Positions 6,386-13,094 of a DNA stretch of 21,744 nucleotides are shown here, in pieces; positions within the stretch are counted from its first letter, which is position 1, and every line of letters begins with the position of its first letter. This stretch comes from CAZCDM01 sp964497475. GTDB taxonomy: Bacteria; Planctomycetota; Phycisphaerae; SM23-33. A model generated the notes under the pieces. It saw nothing but the letters and a program-made list of their open reading frames with translations. It did no database searches and had not been told where the DNA came from. The stretch is taken from contig CAZCDM010000021.1 in NCBI GenBank assembly GCA_964497475.1, forward strand, positions 1-21,744, in the 5' to 3' direction. The position numbers and the translations under genes were made by a program.

Positions 6386-9184
6386 ATGTCCCAATCGCGT
6401 GCATCTTCGAGTCGCTGGTGGGTGGGGCTCTCGGCCGGTCTGGCCGGCGCTGTGGCGGTGATGCTGATCCACCTGGGCGGCTACGACGGCCCGGCCGAGT
6501 GGTACAGCCTCGACCTGCGATTCCGTCACGCCTCGTCGGCATCGGCCCGCGACGACATCATCCACGTCGACCTCGACGACCGCAGCATGGTCGAGGTCAG
6601 CCGATGGCCCTGGCCGAGGGAAACCCTCGCCGGCCTGCTCGATGTGCTCGCCGAGTGCGGCGCCGAGCTGGTCATGCTCGACGTGATCCTCCCCGAGCCG
6701 CAGCAGGTGCGGTATGTCTCCGAGGCCGACCGCCTCTACCAGCCTCAGCAGGGCCAACTCGCCCAGGCGGCGCCGCCCGTGCCGGTTTTCGACGATCTGA
6801 TCCTCGCCGAAACGCTCGGCCGGACGGGCAACGTCCTGCTGCCTATTCATATCGACTTCGATCAGCCCTCGGCCGATGAACTGGCCCGGCTTGCCCTGCA
6901 GCGCGTGCGTGAAACTCCGCAGCTGTCCTTCGCGGAGTTTGCCCGCGATGTTCCCGCCGAGCAGGACCGCCAGACGCTGGCCCGGCTGTACCTTCGCGCC
7001 CGGGCCATCGAGGCCCTGCAGCGATTTGCTCTGCCCGCCCCGGCTGTCTCACTGACTCTGCTTGAGGGTTCGGTCACCCCGCCGCTGCCGACGCTGGCCG
7101 CTCGGGCGGCCGGGACCGGCTTCGTCAATGTCGAGCAGGACCCCGACGGCGTGGTCCGGCGGATCACGTTGCTGGGGCGGGGCGATGGGGCCATCTGGGC
7201 GCAGTTTGCGCTGGCGGGCGCGCGTCGGGCGAGGCAGTTCGGGCGGGAAATCACCGCCGGCGATGATGAGATCATGCTCGGCTCGGGCGGGACGATTCGG
7301 CGCATTCCCGTCGGGCGCGACGCGACGATGCTCATCAACTGGGCCGACCCGGCCGATACGCCGCACATCTCGGCCACTGCCGTCATGAGCATCTGGCAGC
7401 AGCGACGGGCCATCGCCCGCAACCGCAATCTCGCCCGCCTGACCGCACTGGAGGCCATGCGCCTGCTCAAGGGCGGCCGGGCCGGGCCGCTGCACGACCT
7501 GCTCGCCAAAGCCGACGAGCTTTTCGCCCGCCGCACGGAGCTGGAAAAAGCCCGCTACCGGGCCATGCTTTACACCCCGGCCGACGTCCCGGCCATGCCG
7601 GCCGAGCTGCTGGCAGCCGAGGCGCAGACCGAGCAGCAAATCGACCAGCGCGTGGCGGACATCCACCGGCGGCTCGATACGTTCTACCTCGCCAGGCCGC
7701 TGCCCGCCGATGCGGACGACGTCACGCGCGAGCTCGTCGGCAAACTCACCGTCCTGCGCGACCGCCTCGACCGCATCGCCGAGCAGAACGCCGCCAAGCA
7801 GCAGTTCGTCGACGGTGCCCTCATGCGTCTTCGCCGCCAGCTCGCCGGGCGGATATGTTTCGTCGGCTCGACCTCGACCGGGGCGGCCGACTTCGTGCCC
7901 ACGCCCCTCGGCAAGGACACCCCCGGCGTGATGGTTCACGCCAACATTCTCAATACCATTCTCACCGGCCAGTTCGTCACGTCCGCGCCGCTGTGGGTCA
8001 ATGCGTTGATGATTCTGGCCGCCGGGGCGGTGGTTTCGCTGGTGGCCCTGGCCCGGCCGGTCGTGCAGGCCTCGCTGCTGACGGCGGGGCTGATGCTGGC
8101 CTACACGCTCGTCAACGCCCGGCTGGTTTTCGGCATGGGGGGCGTGTGGCTGGTGCTGATGGCACCGCTGGGAGCGATGTTCCTCTGCCTGCTGCTGGTG
8201 ACCATCTACCGTCAACTCGCCGAGGAGCGTGAGCGGCGACGCATCCGCGGCATGTTCGCCCACGCGCTGTCGCCCACGCTGGTCGATGAGCTGCTGAACG
8301 ATCCACAAGTGGCCCGGCTCGGCGGACACCAGCGGGAGATCACCTGCCTGTTTTCCGACCTGGCGGGGTTCACGCCACTGTCCGGCCAGCTCGGCCCGGA
8401 GCGAACCGTCGGGCTGCTGAACCGCTACTTCGACTGCGTCACCGAGGTCGTCCAGCAGAGCCGCGGCGGCTATCTCAACAAGTTCCTCGGCGATGGCGTC
8501 TTTGCGATGTTCGGTGCGCCCGTCGCCCAGGCCGACCATCCCGCCCGGGCGATCCAGGCGGCGGTGGACTACCAGCAGCGCATCGTCGCACTGAATGCGG
8601 AGCTGGCCGAGCAGCTCGGCCCGGACGAGGCGAGGCTGCATGTCCGCATCGGTCTGGCCGGCGACGTGGCGATGGTGGGCAACTGCGGGTCGAGCAAACG
8701 CATGGACTACACCGCCATCGGCGAGTGCGTGAACCTCGCAGCCCGGCTGGAGGCGGCGAACAAGTTCTTCGCTACGGGCATCCTGGCCGAGGCGAAGCTG
8801 CTGGATCATCCCTCGTGCGAACCCCTGCGGGATGAGCTGCTGGTCCGGCCGCTGGGGCGGGTCGGCATTAAGGGCATCGAACAGAGGGTGGACGTCGTGG
8901 AGATCGTCGGGCGAGCGGATCAGGCGGGCCTGGTCGTGTCCCGCGACGTATGCGATCAATTCCCAGCCGCGGTGGAGGCGATGCAGGCGGGGCGGTTCGA
9001 TCAGGCGGCCGAAGTGCTGCACGCGGTGGCCGAGACGTGCCCGAACGATCGGCCGACGGCGATCTACCTCGACCTGCTTGCAGAGCGGCGTCAGGCCGGC
9101 CAGGCCGTCAGCCGCACCGACGGCGTGGTGACGGTGACGCTCGATCCGCCGGGCGATGGCAATGCCTCGGCAGGGGAGGTATGA
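6386..9184 (+). CDS. CHASE2-domain class III adenylate cyclase
   Basis: This 932-aa membrane protein should make cAMP from ATP. Residues 11-30 are a first membrane helix. Residues about 40-575 form a periplasmic CHASE2 sensor (DLRFRHA, HVDLDDRSMVEVSRWPWPR, later RICFVGSTSTGAADFVPTPL). The CHASE2 is enlarged by a charged helical insert near 340-530. Three hydrophobic segments near 580-675 precede the catalytic domain (about 640-830). Metal ligands are Asp658 (FSDLAGFT) and Asp703 (NKFLGDG). The purine-selecting pair is Lys699 and Thr776, and the transition-state residues are Asn783 and Arg787 (VNLAARLE). Thr instead of Asp at 776 is the class IIIb signature; characterised IIIb enzymes such as cyanobacterial CyaC respond to bicarbonate. 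The ATG at 6386 starts directly before the first membrane helix; the open frame extends upstream to 6179 but would cover the etfB start region. The thioesterase gene follows after 7 nt. Confidence 0.93.
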   Translation: MSQSRASSSRWWVGLSAGLAGAVAVMLIHLGGYDGPAEWYSLDLRFRHASSASARDDIIHVDLDDRSMVEVSRWPWPRETLAGLLDVLAECGAELVMLDVILPEPQQVRYVSEADRLYQPQQGQLAQAAPPVPVFDDLILAETLGRTGNVLLPIHIDFDQPSADELARLALQRVRETPQLSFAEFARDVPAEQDRQTLARLYLRARAIEALQRFALPAPAVSLTLLEGSVTPPLPTLAARAAGTGFVNVEQDPDGVVRRITLLGRGDGAIWAQFALAGARRARQFGREITAGDDEIMLGSGGTIRRIPVGRDATMLINWADPADTPHISATAVMSIWQQRRAIARNRNLARLTALEAMRLLKGGRAGPLHDLLAKADELFARRTELEKARYRAMLYTPADVPAMPAELLAAEAQTEQQIDQRVADIHRRLDTFYLARPLPADADDVTRELVGKLTVLRDRLDRIAEQNAAKQQFVDGALMRLRRQLAGRICFVGSTSTGAADFVPTPLGKDTPGVMVHANILNTILTGQFVTSAPLWVNALMILAAGAVVSLVALARPVVQASLLTAGLMLAYTLVNARLVFGMGGVWLVLMAPLGAMFLCLLLVTIYRQLAEERERRRIRGMFAHALSPTLVDELLNDPQVARLGGHQREITCLFSDLAGFTPLSGQLGPERTVGLLNRYFDCVTEVVQQSRGGYLNKFLGDGVFAMFGAPVAQADHPARAIQAAVDYQQRIVALNAELAEQLGPDEARLHVRIGLAGDVAMVGNCGSSKRMDYTAIGECVNLAARLEAANKFFATGILAEAKLLDHPSCEPLRDELLVRPLGRVGIKGIEQRVDVVEIVGRADQAGLVVSRDVCDQFPAAVEAMQAGRFDQAAEVLHAVAETCPNDRPTAIYLDLLAERRQAGQAVSRTDGVVTVTLDPPGDGNASAGEV

Positions 9185-9185
9185 T
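9157..9185 (+). promoter_or_regulatory. Possible internal promoter before the thioesterase gene
   Basis: TATGAT (9180-9185, 5 of 6) lies exactly 6 nt before ATG 9192, with a weak TGGCAA (9157-9162) 17 nt upstream. It overlaps the cyclase stop codon. A purine-rich GGGGAGG (9173-9179) is also present 12 nt before the ATG, which could instead serve as a ribosome site on the cyclase transcript. Confidence 0.25.
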
Positions 9186-9191
9186 CCGCTC

Positions 9192-9587
9192 ATGAATGCG
9201 ATCAACGAAATCGACATCGACATCCGCGTGCGCTACGCCGAGGTCGACCAGATGGGCGCCCTGCATCACAGCCGGTATTGGGTCTACTTCGAGATGGGGC
9301 GGACCGAGCTGCTGCGGGCCCAGGGCATTGCCTATGCCGACCTCGAGCGCGAGGGGGTTCTGTTCGTGGTGGCCAAGTGTGCCGCCCGCTTCAAGTACCC
9401 CGCCCGCTACGACGAGGAACTCACGCTGCATACCGAGATCACGAAGTTCGGGGCGGCCCGGATCGATCACGCCTACGAGCTGAAACGCAAAAGCGACGGG
9501 CTGCTGCTGGCCACGGCCGAGACCACCCTCGCCTGCGTCAGCCGCGACGGTCAGATCATCCCCATTCCCGATTCAATGCAGCCGTAG
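9192..9587 (+). CDS. Acyl-CoA thioesterase, YbgC / 4-hydroxybenzoyl-CoA thioesterase family
   Basis: The 131-aa protein is a single hot-dog fold of normal length. The N-terminal signature VRYAEVDQMGALHHSRYWVY (13-32) contains the catalytic Asp19 and the start of the long central helix (YFEMGRTELLRAQG). Further on, RFKYPARYDEELTLHTEI and ATAETTLACVSRDGQIIPIP match the beta strands of the family. Such enzymes hydrolyse short-chain or aromatic acyl-CoA in the cytosol; the native substrate cannot be read from sequence. ATG 9192 is 7 nt after the cyclase stop; a nearer ATG at 9181 is out of frame. The stop is followed by an intergenic repeat region. Confidence 0.9.
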   Translation: MNAINEIDIDIRVRYAEVDQMGALHHSRYWVYFEMGRTELLRAQGIAYADLEREGVLFVVAKCAARFKYPARYDEELTLHTEITKFGAARIDHAYELKRKSDGLLLATAETTLACVSRDGQIIPIPDSMQP

Positions 9588-9621
9588 CGCATTTTGCAAA
9601 ATAACTATCATTACCGCATGG

Positions 9622-9710
9622 TGTCATTCTGAGCGAAGCGGATTGCGTAGCAATCCGCGAAGGCGAAGAATCTTTCCGCGAAAAGACCCTTCGGCTTCGC
9701 ACAGGGTGAC
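9622..9710. repeat. Dispersed hairpin repeat of the GTCATTCTGAGCGAAGC type
   Basis: The segment opens with GTCATTCTGAGCGAAGCG and closes with the approximate inverse CTTCGGCTTCGCACAGGGTGAC. Inside is a perfect hairpin GCGGATTGC-GTA-GCAATCCGC (9638-9658), then GGCGAAGAATCTTTC. This pattern is a widespread bacterial intergenic repeat. It lies between the convergent thioesterase and pgeF genes and may form a structured 3' UTR. No protein gene is supported here; the open frame across it reflects the repeat. Confidence 0.75.
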
Positions 9711-9759
9711 AACGACAGGCAGAATGGATGCGAATACTCTGGCCCGGCTGCGCTCTCCG

Positions 9760-9787
9760 CTGCCGACTGCCTACTGCCTATTGCCTC
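9760..9787. repeat. 7-nt tandem repeat (CTGCCTA) x4 at the 3' end of the YfiH gene
   Basis: Four 7-nt units occur head to tail: CTGCCGA, CTGCCTA, CTGCCTA and TTGCCTC. The stop codon of the minus-strand yfiH-like gene (9771-9773) lies inside the second unit, so the final residues RGNRQ and the stop come from repeat sequence. Similar CTGCCTACTGCCTA strings are common intergenic repeats in several phyla. Confidence 0.6.
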
Positions 9788-10535
9788 TGTTGATTCCGAT
9801 CATCGCGCCGAATCGGCCGGCCGAGTCGCCCTGGCGGCGGTAGCTGGGGTATCGCTCGTCGGAAATCGTGCAGACGTGGGCGACGTAGAGGTTGAGGAAC
9901 TCCACGCCGGCGGCCATGAGCTGGGAGCTGTTGGCTGACCAGAGGTCGAAGAGCCGCTTGCCCTGGCCCGAGCCGGGCAGGAAGTGGTGCTTGGCGTCGG
10001 GGCCGTGGGCGTCGAGCATGGCCTGGTAGACTTCAGGGCCGACCTCGTAGCGGTGGGGGCCGGCCGAGGGGCAGATGCAGGCGATCAGCCCGGCCGGGTC
10101 GAGGCTGTATGCGGCGGTCATGGCCCGGACGAGCTTGCCCGCGATGCCCCCCACTGTGCACCGCCAGGATGCATGGGCGATGCCGACCGCCCGGGCGTCG
10201 CGGTCGGCCAGGAGGATCAGCGGGCAGTCGGCGCTGCGGGCCAGCAGGCCCAGGCCCGCTCGATCGGTGTGCATGGCGTCGCACTCGCCGGCCGGTCCGG
10301 GTTGGGTTACCTGCAGCACGTCCGGGCCGTGGACCTGGTGGGCCCAGGCAGCCTGGGGCAGGTGGAGGTGGTCGGCCAGGGCGCGGTAGTCCTCGGCCGA
10401 TGCGTCGGTGTCGCGGTCGAACAGGCCCCACGATGCGGTCGTGACCGCGTGGGCCAGGCCGGGGAGTTTCGCCAGCGGGGCGAAGTGGCCAAGCTCCCGA
10501 CCATCGTCGGTTGCGATGTGCTGGTAACTGCTCAC
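9771..10535 (-). CDS. pgeF: YfiH / PgeF family protein (purine nucleoside phosphorylase, laccase-like fold)
   Basis: The 254-aa protein has the usual family length. The metal-binding triad is visible: His69 in AHQVHG, Cys104 in RSADCPLILL and His121 in GIAHASWR. Later family segments include LIACICPSAGPHRYEVGPEV, LFDLWSANSSQLMAAGV, CTISDERYPSYRR and DSAGRFGAMIGI. Family members phosphorolyse adenosine and inosine, and in E. coli one member (YfiH/PgeF) edits peptidoglycan precursors. The start is GTG at 10535 with GGAG 7 nt upstream. It begins 2 nt after the stop of the alcohol dehydrogenase remnant, in a run with a HEAT lipoprotein and murI, so a link to cell-wall metabolism is possible but only inferred. 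Confidence 0.9.
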   Translation of the reverse strand: MSSYQHIATDDGRELGHFAPLAKLPGLAHAVTTASWGLFDRDTDASAEDYRALADHLHLPQAAWAHQVHGPDVLQVTQPGPAGECDAMHTDRAGLGLLARSADCPLILLADRDARAVGIAHASWRCTVGGIAGKLVRAMTAAYSLDPAGLIACICPSAGPHRYEVGPEVYQAMLDAHGPDAKHHFLPGSGQGKRLFDLWSANSSQLMAAGVEFLNLYVAHVCTISDERYPSYRRQGDSAGRFGAMIGINRGNRQ

Positions 10536-10537
10536 GG

Positions 10538-10798
10538 TCAGCTCCGGGGGTCCTGCAGGATTTTGATATGGCCCGGCTCGGCTGCGGCGGTCAGGGCGAC
10601 CGGGCCCTGCTCGACCGTGCCGACGAACTCATGGCCGAGCACGCCGGTGAAGCCCATGTAGCCTTTGAGGATTTCCAGGTCGGTCTTGCAGATGCCCGCG
10701 AGGTCTACGCGGATGAGGGCCTCGCCGGCCGGCGGATGGGGCGAGGGGTGATCGGCATCGAGGCGCGGGGCCGAGCCGTCGAAGAGCAGCGCCCCCAT
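10538..10798 (-). pseudogene. Zinc alcohol dehydrogenase (MDR) remnant with internal in-frame deletion
   Basis: The 86-aa frame is a miniature of a medium-chain dehydrogenase. Residues 1-62 are a normal N-terminal GroES-like part with the catalytic zinc ligands Cys37 (AGICKTDLEI) and His56-Glu57 (GHEFVGTV). Residues 67-83 (ALTAAAEPGHIKILQDP) look like the ordinary C-terminal end of the same family. The structural zinc lobe and the whole Rossmann NAD-binding domain, roughly 240 residues, are missing between them. The reading frame is intact across the junction. It starts 2 nt after the lipoprotein stop and ends 2 nt before the pgeF GTG. It cannot be a working dehydrogenase. It may be a decayed gene, a retained small protein, or an assembly collapse. 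Confidence 0.75.
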
Positions 10799-10800
10799 GG

Positions 10801-11667
10801 TCAGCTCTCGTCGGTCGTGCCGAACCAGTCCCACCAGGGGCGCTCGGCAGGCTGGGTGGAGGCCGGTTGCGTGGCGGGCGGCTGGTTGGCCGGCGGGGCG
10901 ATGGCCTCGGTTTCGTCGGTGACTTTCATCCAGTCCCACCAGGGTCGCTTGCGGTAGCGGACGGTCGGCTCGGGGAGGGTTTCGCGACCGAGCTGGTCGG
11001 GGTCGCCGACCCAGCTGACGGGGTCGTAGCCCTTGTCCATGCCGGTCTGGGCGACGAGGGCGTCGTGGGCGGCCTGGCGGACGGTGAACTCCTCGTCGTC
11101 GAGGGCGCGGAGCAGGGTGCGGTAGACGCTGTCGGTGCGGTAGTGCTGCAGGGCGGTCACGGCCGAGGCGCGGACGTCGACGGATTCGTCCTGGATGGCC
11201 AACTGCTGGAGGCGGAGGACGGCCTGGTCGTCGGGCCAGCGCTGCATGACGATGGTGGCATCCCAGCGGACGACCGGGGCCGAGTCGGCCAGGGCGGCGA
11301 GGATCTGCGGCTTGTACTTGCTGTTGCGTGCCCGGCCCAGCGTGCGGACGGCGACGGCCCGGACGGAGGGGTCTTTCTCGTGTTTCTCCTGGGAGAGCAT
11401 GGCGAAGCGTTTGAGGTAGGGGTCGCGCAGGGCCCATCGCTTGTTGGAGAGCTGCTCGATGGCGGTGCGGCGCATGTCCGGATCGGACTCGTCGAAAGCC
11501 TTGGCGGCGATCTGCTCGGGCGGCTCGTCGTCGACGCCGAACATCGACTCGACACCGTGCTGCAGGGTGTACTGGCTGGAATCGCCCTTGCAGCCGGCGC
11601 CCAGCAGGGCCAGGGCGGCCAGGGCAGGCAGCGTGCACAGCAGCAGGATGGTTGCGTGGCGGGTCAT
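10801..11667 (-). CDS. HEAT-repeat lipoprotein
   Basis: The 288-aa product begins with a signal peptide (residues 1-25, hydrophobic ILLLCTLPALAALALLGAG) ending at Cys26, which fits a lipoprotein cleavage site. Residues about 50-215 are helical repeats of the HEAT/PBS type: DPDMRRTAIEQL, DPSVRAVAVRTLG, APVVRWDATIVMQ, SVDVRASAVTALQHY and EFTVRQAAHDAL. The C-terminus is a Pro/Gln/Thr-rich linker between two near-identical motifs, RPWWDWMKVTDE (241-252) and RPWWDWFGTTDE (276-287). Such proteins are probably scaffolds on the outer face of the membrane; no partner is known here. Its ATG overlaps the murI stop (ATGA), so the two genes are co-transcribed. Confidence 0.85.
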   Translation of the reverse strand: MTRHATILLLCTLPALAALALLGAGCKGDSSQYTLQHGVESMFGVDDEPPEQIAAKAFDESDPDMRRTAIEQLSNKRWALRDPYLKRFAMLSQEKHEKDPSVRAVAVRTLGRARNSKYKPQILAALADSAPVVRWDATIVMQRWPDDQAVLRLQQLAIQDESVDVRASAVTALQHYRTDSVYRTLLRALDDEEFTVRQAAHDALVAQTGMDKGYDPVSWVGDPDQLGRETLPEPTVRYRKRPWWDWMKVTDETEAIAPPANQPPATQPASTQPAERPWWDWFGTTDES

Positions 11668-12512
11668 GGTTTGCTGGATGGCGGCGCGAGGGTTTCCAGT
11701 TCGTCGGTGCCGACAGAGTCTACCAGATCGACGGCCCGGCCGCCAAATCTCTCGGCCAGGGCGGCGAAGCGTTCAGGGTTGTCGGTGGTGAAGCAGCGCA
11801 GCGTGCCGGTGGCGGATTCCTCGGCCAGCAGGCCGCGGGCGGTCAAAACGTCGCGCGCTTCGGCTGCGGCTGCGGCACCGGAGCTGATGAGCTGCGTGTC
11901 GGGCCCCATGAGCTTGCCGATCGCCCCGGCCAGCAGCGGATAGTGCGTGCAGCCCAGGATCAGCGCACCGGGCCGATGCCGCTGGAGGTCACGCAGGTAA
12001 TCGCCCAGCACGTGCAGGACGATGGGGTCGGATTCGGGGCGGCCTTCCTCGACGATGGGCACGAGCAGCGGACAGGCCACGGCGTGGACGGCCCGGCCGG
12101 GGGCTGCCTCGGCCAGGGCCCGCTGGTAGGCGTTGCTGCGGATGGTGGCCTCGGTGGCCACGACGCCGACGGATCGACCCGTCGCAGCCAGGGCGGCCCG
12201 GACGCCGGGGGCGATGACGTCGATGACCGGGCAGGGGCAGGCTTCGCGGAGTGCGTCGATGGCCGCTGCGCTGGCTGTGTTGCAGGCCACGACGATGAGC
12301 TTGGGATCGAACCGGCCGAGGAAGGCGGCTGACTCCAGGGCGAACCGGCGGACCGTCTCCAGCGACTTGATGCCGTACGGCACGCGGGCCGAGTCGCCGA
12401 GGTAGACGATCTGCTCGGCCGGCAGCAGGGCCGAGAGTTCGCGCACCACGGTCAGGCCGCCCAGCCCAGAGTCGAACACGCCGATGGGCCGATTGTCTGC
12501 GGGGGGAGTCAT
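11664..12512 (-). CDS. murI: Glutamate racemase
   Basis: The 282-aa enzyme converts L- to D-glutamate for peptidoglycan. Catalytic and binding motifs are present: GVFDSGLGGLTV (Asp14, Ser15), LGDSARVPYG, VACNTASA with catalytic Cys77, and ILGCTHYPLL with catalytic Cys188 followed by Thr189-His190. The ATG at 12512 was chosen because the protein then begins just before the IGVFDSG strand; a 23-residue upstream extension is open but unlike the family. A -10-like TATCAT stands exactly 6 nt before this ATG and no Shine-Dalgarno is seen, so the mRNA may be leaderless. It heads the run murI, HEAT lipoprotein, dehydrogenase remnant, pgeF. Confidence 0.95.
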   Translation of the reverse strand: MTPPADNRPIGVFDSGLGGLTVVRELSALLPAEQIVYLGDSARVPYGIKSLETVRRFALESAAFLGRFDPKLIVVACNTASAAAIDALREACPCPVIDVIAPGVRAALAATGRSVGVVATEATIRSNAYQRALAEAAPGRAVHAVACPLLVPIVEEGRPESDPIVLHVLGDYLRDLQRHRPGALILGCTHYPLLAGAIGKLMGPDTQLISSGAAAAAEARDVLTARGLLAEESATGTLRCFTTDNPERFAALAERFGGRAVDLVDSVGTDELETLAPPSSKP

Positions 12513-12518
12513 GCGGGC

Positions 12519-12524
12519 ATGATA
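12519..12524 (-). promoter_or_regulatory. -10-like hexamer before murI
   Basis: On the minus strand TATCAT is followed by 6 nt and then the murI ATG. No good -35 was found at 16-19 nt. The call relies on the identical arrangement before purN and the cyclase gene. Confidence 0.3.
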
Positions 12525-12547
12525 GCAGCTACCGCCCGGCCGGTGGC

Positions 12548-12615
12548 GAGTTTTTTGCATACAGCGCGATGGCAAGCTCACAGCCGGGGGTTCGCCGGGG
12601 GTGAGTTTTTTGCAT
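12548..12615. repeat. Direct repeat GAGTTTTTTGCAT x2 between murI and the nqr-linked unknown gene
   Basis: The 13-mer GAGTTTTTTGCAT occurs at 12548-12560 and 12603-12615. Both copies are next to GGCCGG. Between them lies a G-rich stretch with CCGGGGGTTCGCCGGGGG, bounded by CTCAC and GTGAG. This short intergenic segment separates two minus-strand transcription units. Its role is unknown; on the minus strand it lacks the U-tract of a terminator. Confidence 0.45.
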
Positions 12616-12626
12616 CCGGCCGGCAG

Positions 12627-13082
12627 CTAGTCGGCCAGGCCGAGCAGGCGGGCGATGGCGGGCGGCTCGATGCGGTATCGGCTGCCGCGCCCCTGGAAGA
12701 ACCCATGCTCGCGGATCATGTGGACGCTCAGCGGCGTGAAGCGTGTCACGGCCCCGTCGGTGGACATCAGCTCGACCTCGCCCTTGGGGTATATGCCATC
12801 GCCAAACGGGCAGGGGATGCGCCCCATCGACTCGCGGAACACCGCGGTAATGCCCTCGGCGACCTGCACGGGCGTGCCGTAGACGGCGGCGGCCTGGTCG
12901 AGGATGGCCTGCATCTTCTCGGCCAGCTCGGCGCGGTCAACGCCCAGCTCTTCCAGCGCGGACTGGTCGGTGTCGATGATGACCGACAGGCGGCGGGTGT
13001 CGTCGCCGAGGAAGCCCTCGCGGCTGTAGATGCCCGGGGCCATGCGTTCGGTCGCCTTTTGTTCTTCGGGGGAAAGCTTCAT
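12627..13082 (-). CDS. Conserved-looking unknown protein, last gene of the nqr operon
   Basis: I do not recognise this 151-aa protein. It is soluble, with no signal peptide or membrane segment. The first part is helical and acidic (MKLSPEEQKATERMAPGIYS, then SALEELGVDRAELAEKMQAI and an AAAVYGTPV helix). The second part looks like mixed beta structure with GRIPCPFGDGIYPKGEVEL near 88-106 and TRFTPLSVHMIREHGFF near 114-130. A single Cys (about 92) is not enough for a metal site. It starts 12 nt after nqrF with GAGG 7 nt before the ATG, so it is very probably co-translated with the Na+-NQR genes. An accessory role in NQR assembly or regulation is possible by position only. Confidence 0.75.
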   Translation of the reverse strand: MKLSPEEQKATERMAPGIYSREGFLGDDTRRLSVIIDTDQSALEELGVDRAELAEKMQAILDQAAAVYGTPVQVAEGITAVFRESMGRIPCPFGDGIYPKGEVELMSTDGAVTRFTPLSVHMIREHGFFQGRGSRYRIEPPAIARLLGLAD

Positions 13083-13094
13083 GATGGGCCTCGC

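Noticed and set aside
7049..9223. 724-codon minus-strand open frame opposite the cyclase
   Set aside because: It mirrors the cyclase codons, is His/Gln/Arg-rich without a fold, and the cyclase has complete catalytic motifs.
9643..9843. Small plus-strand ORF across the intergenic repeats
   Set aside because: Its product (PLPTAYCLLPLLIP and similar) is the translation of known-type repeat sequence, with no ribosome site.
12548..12615. Terminator for the minus-strand nqr operon
   Set aside because: The T-runs are on the wrong strand for minus-strand transcription and the core is not a proper inverted repeat.
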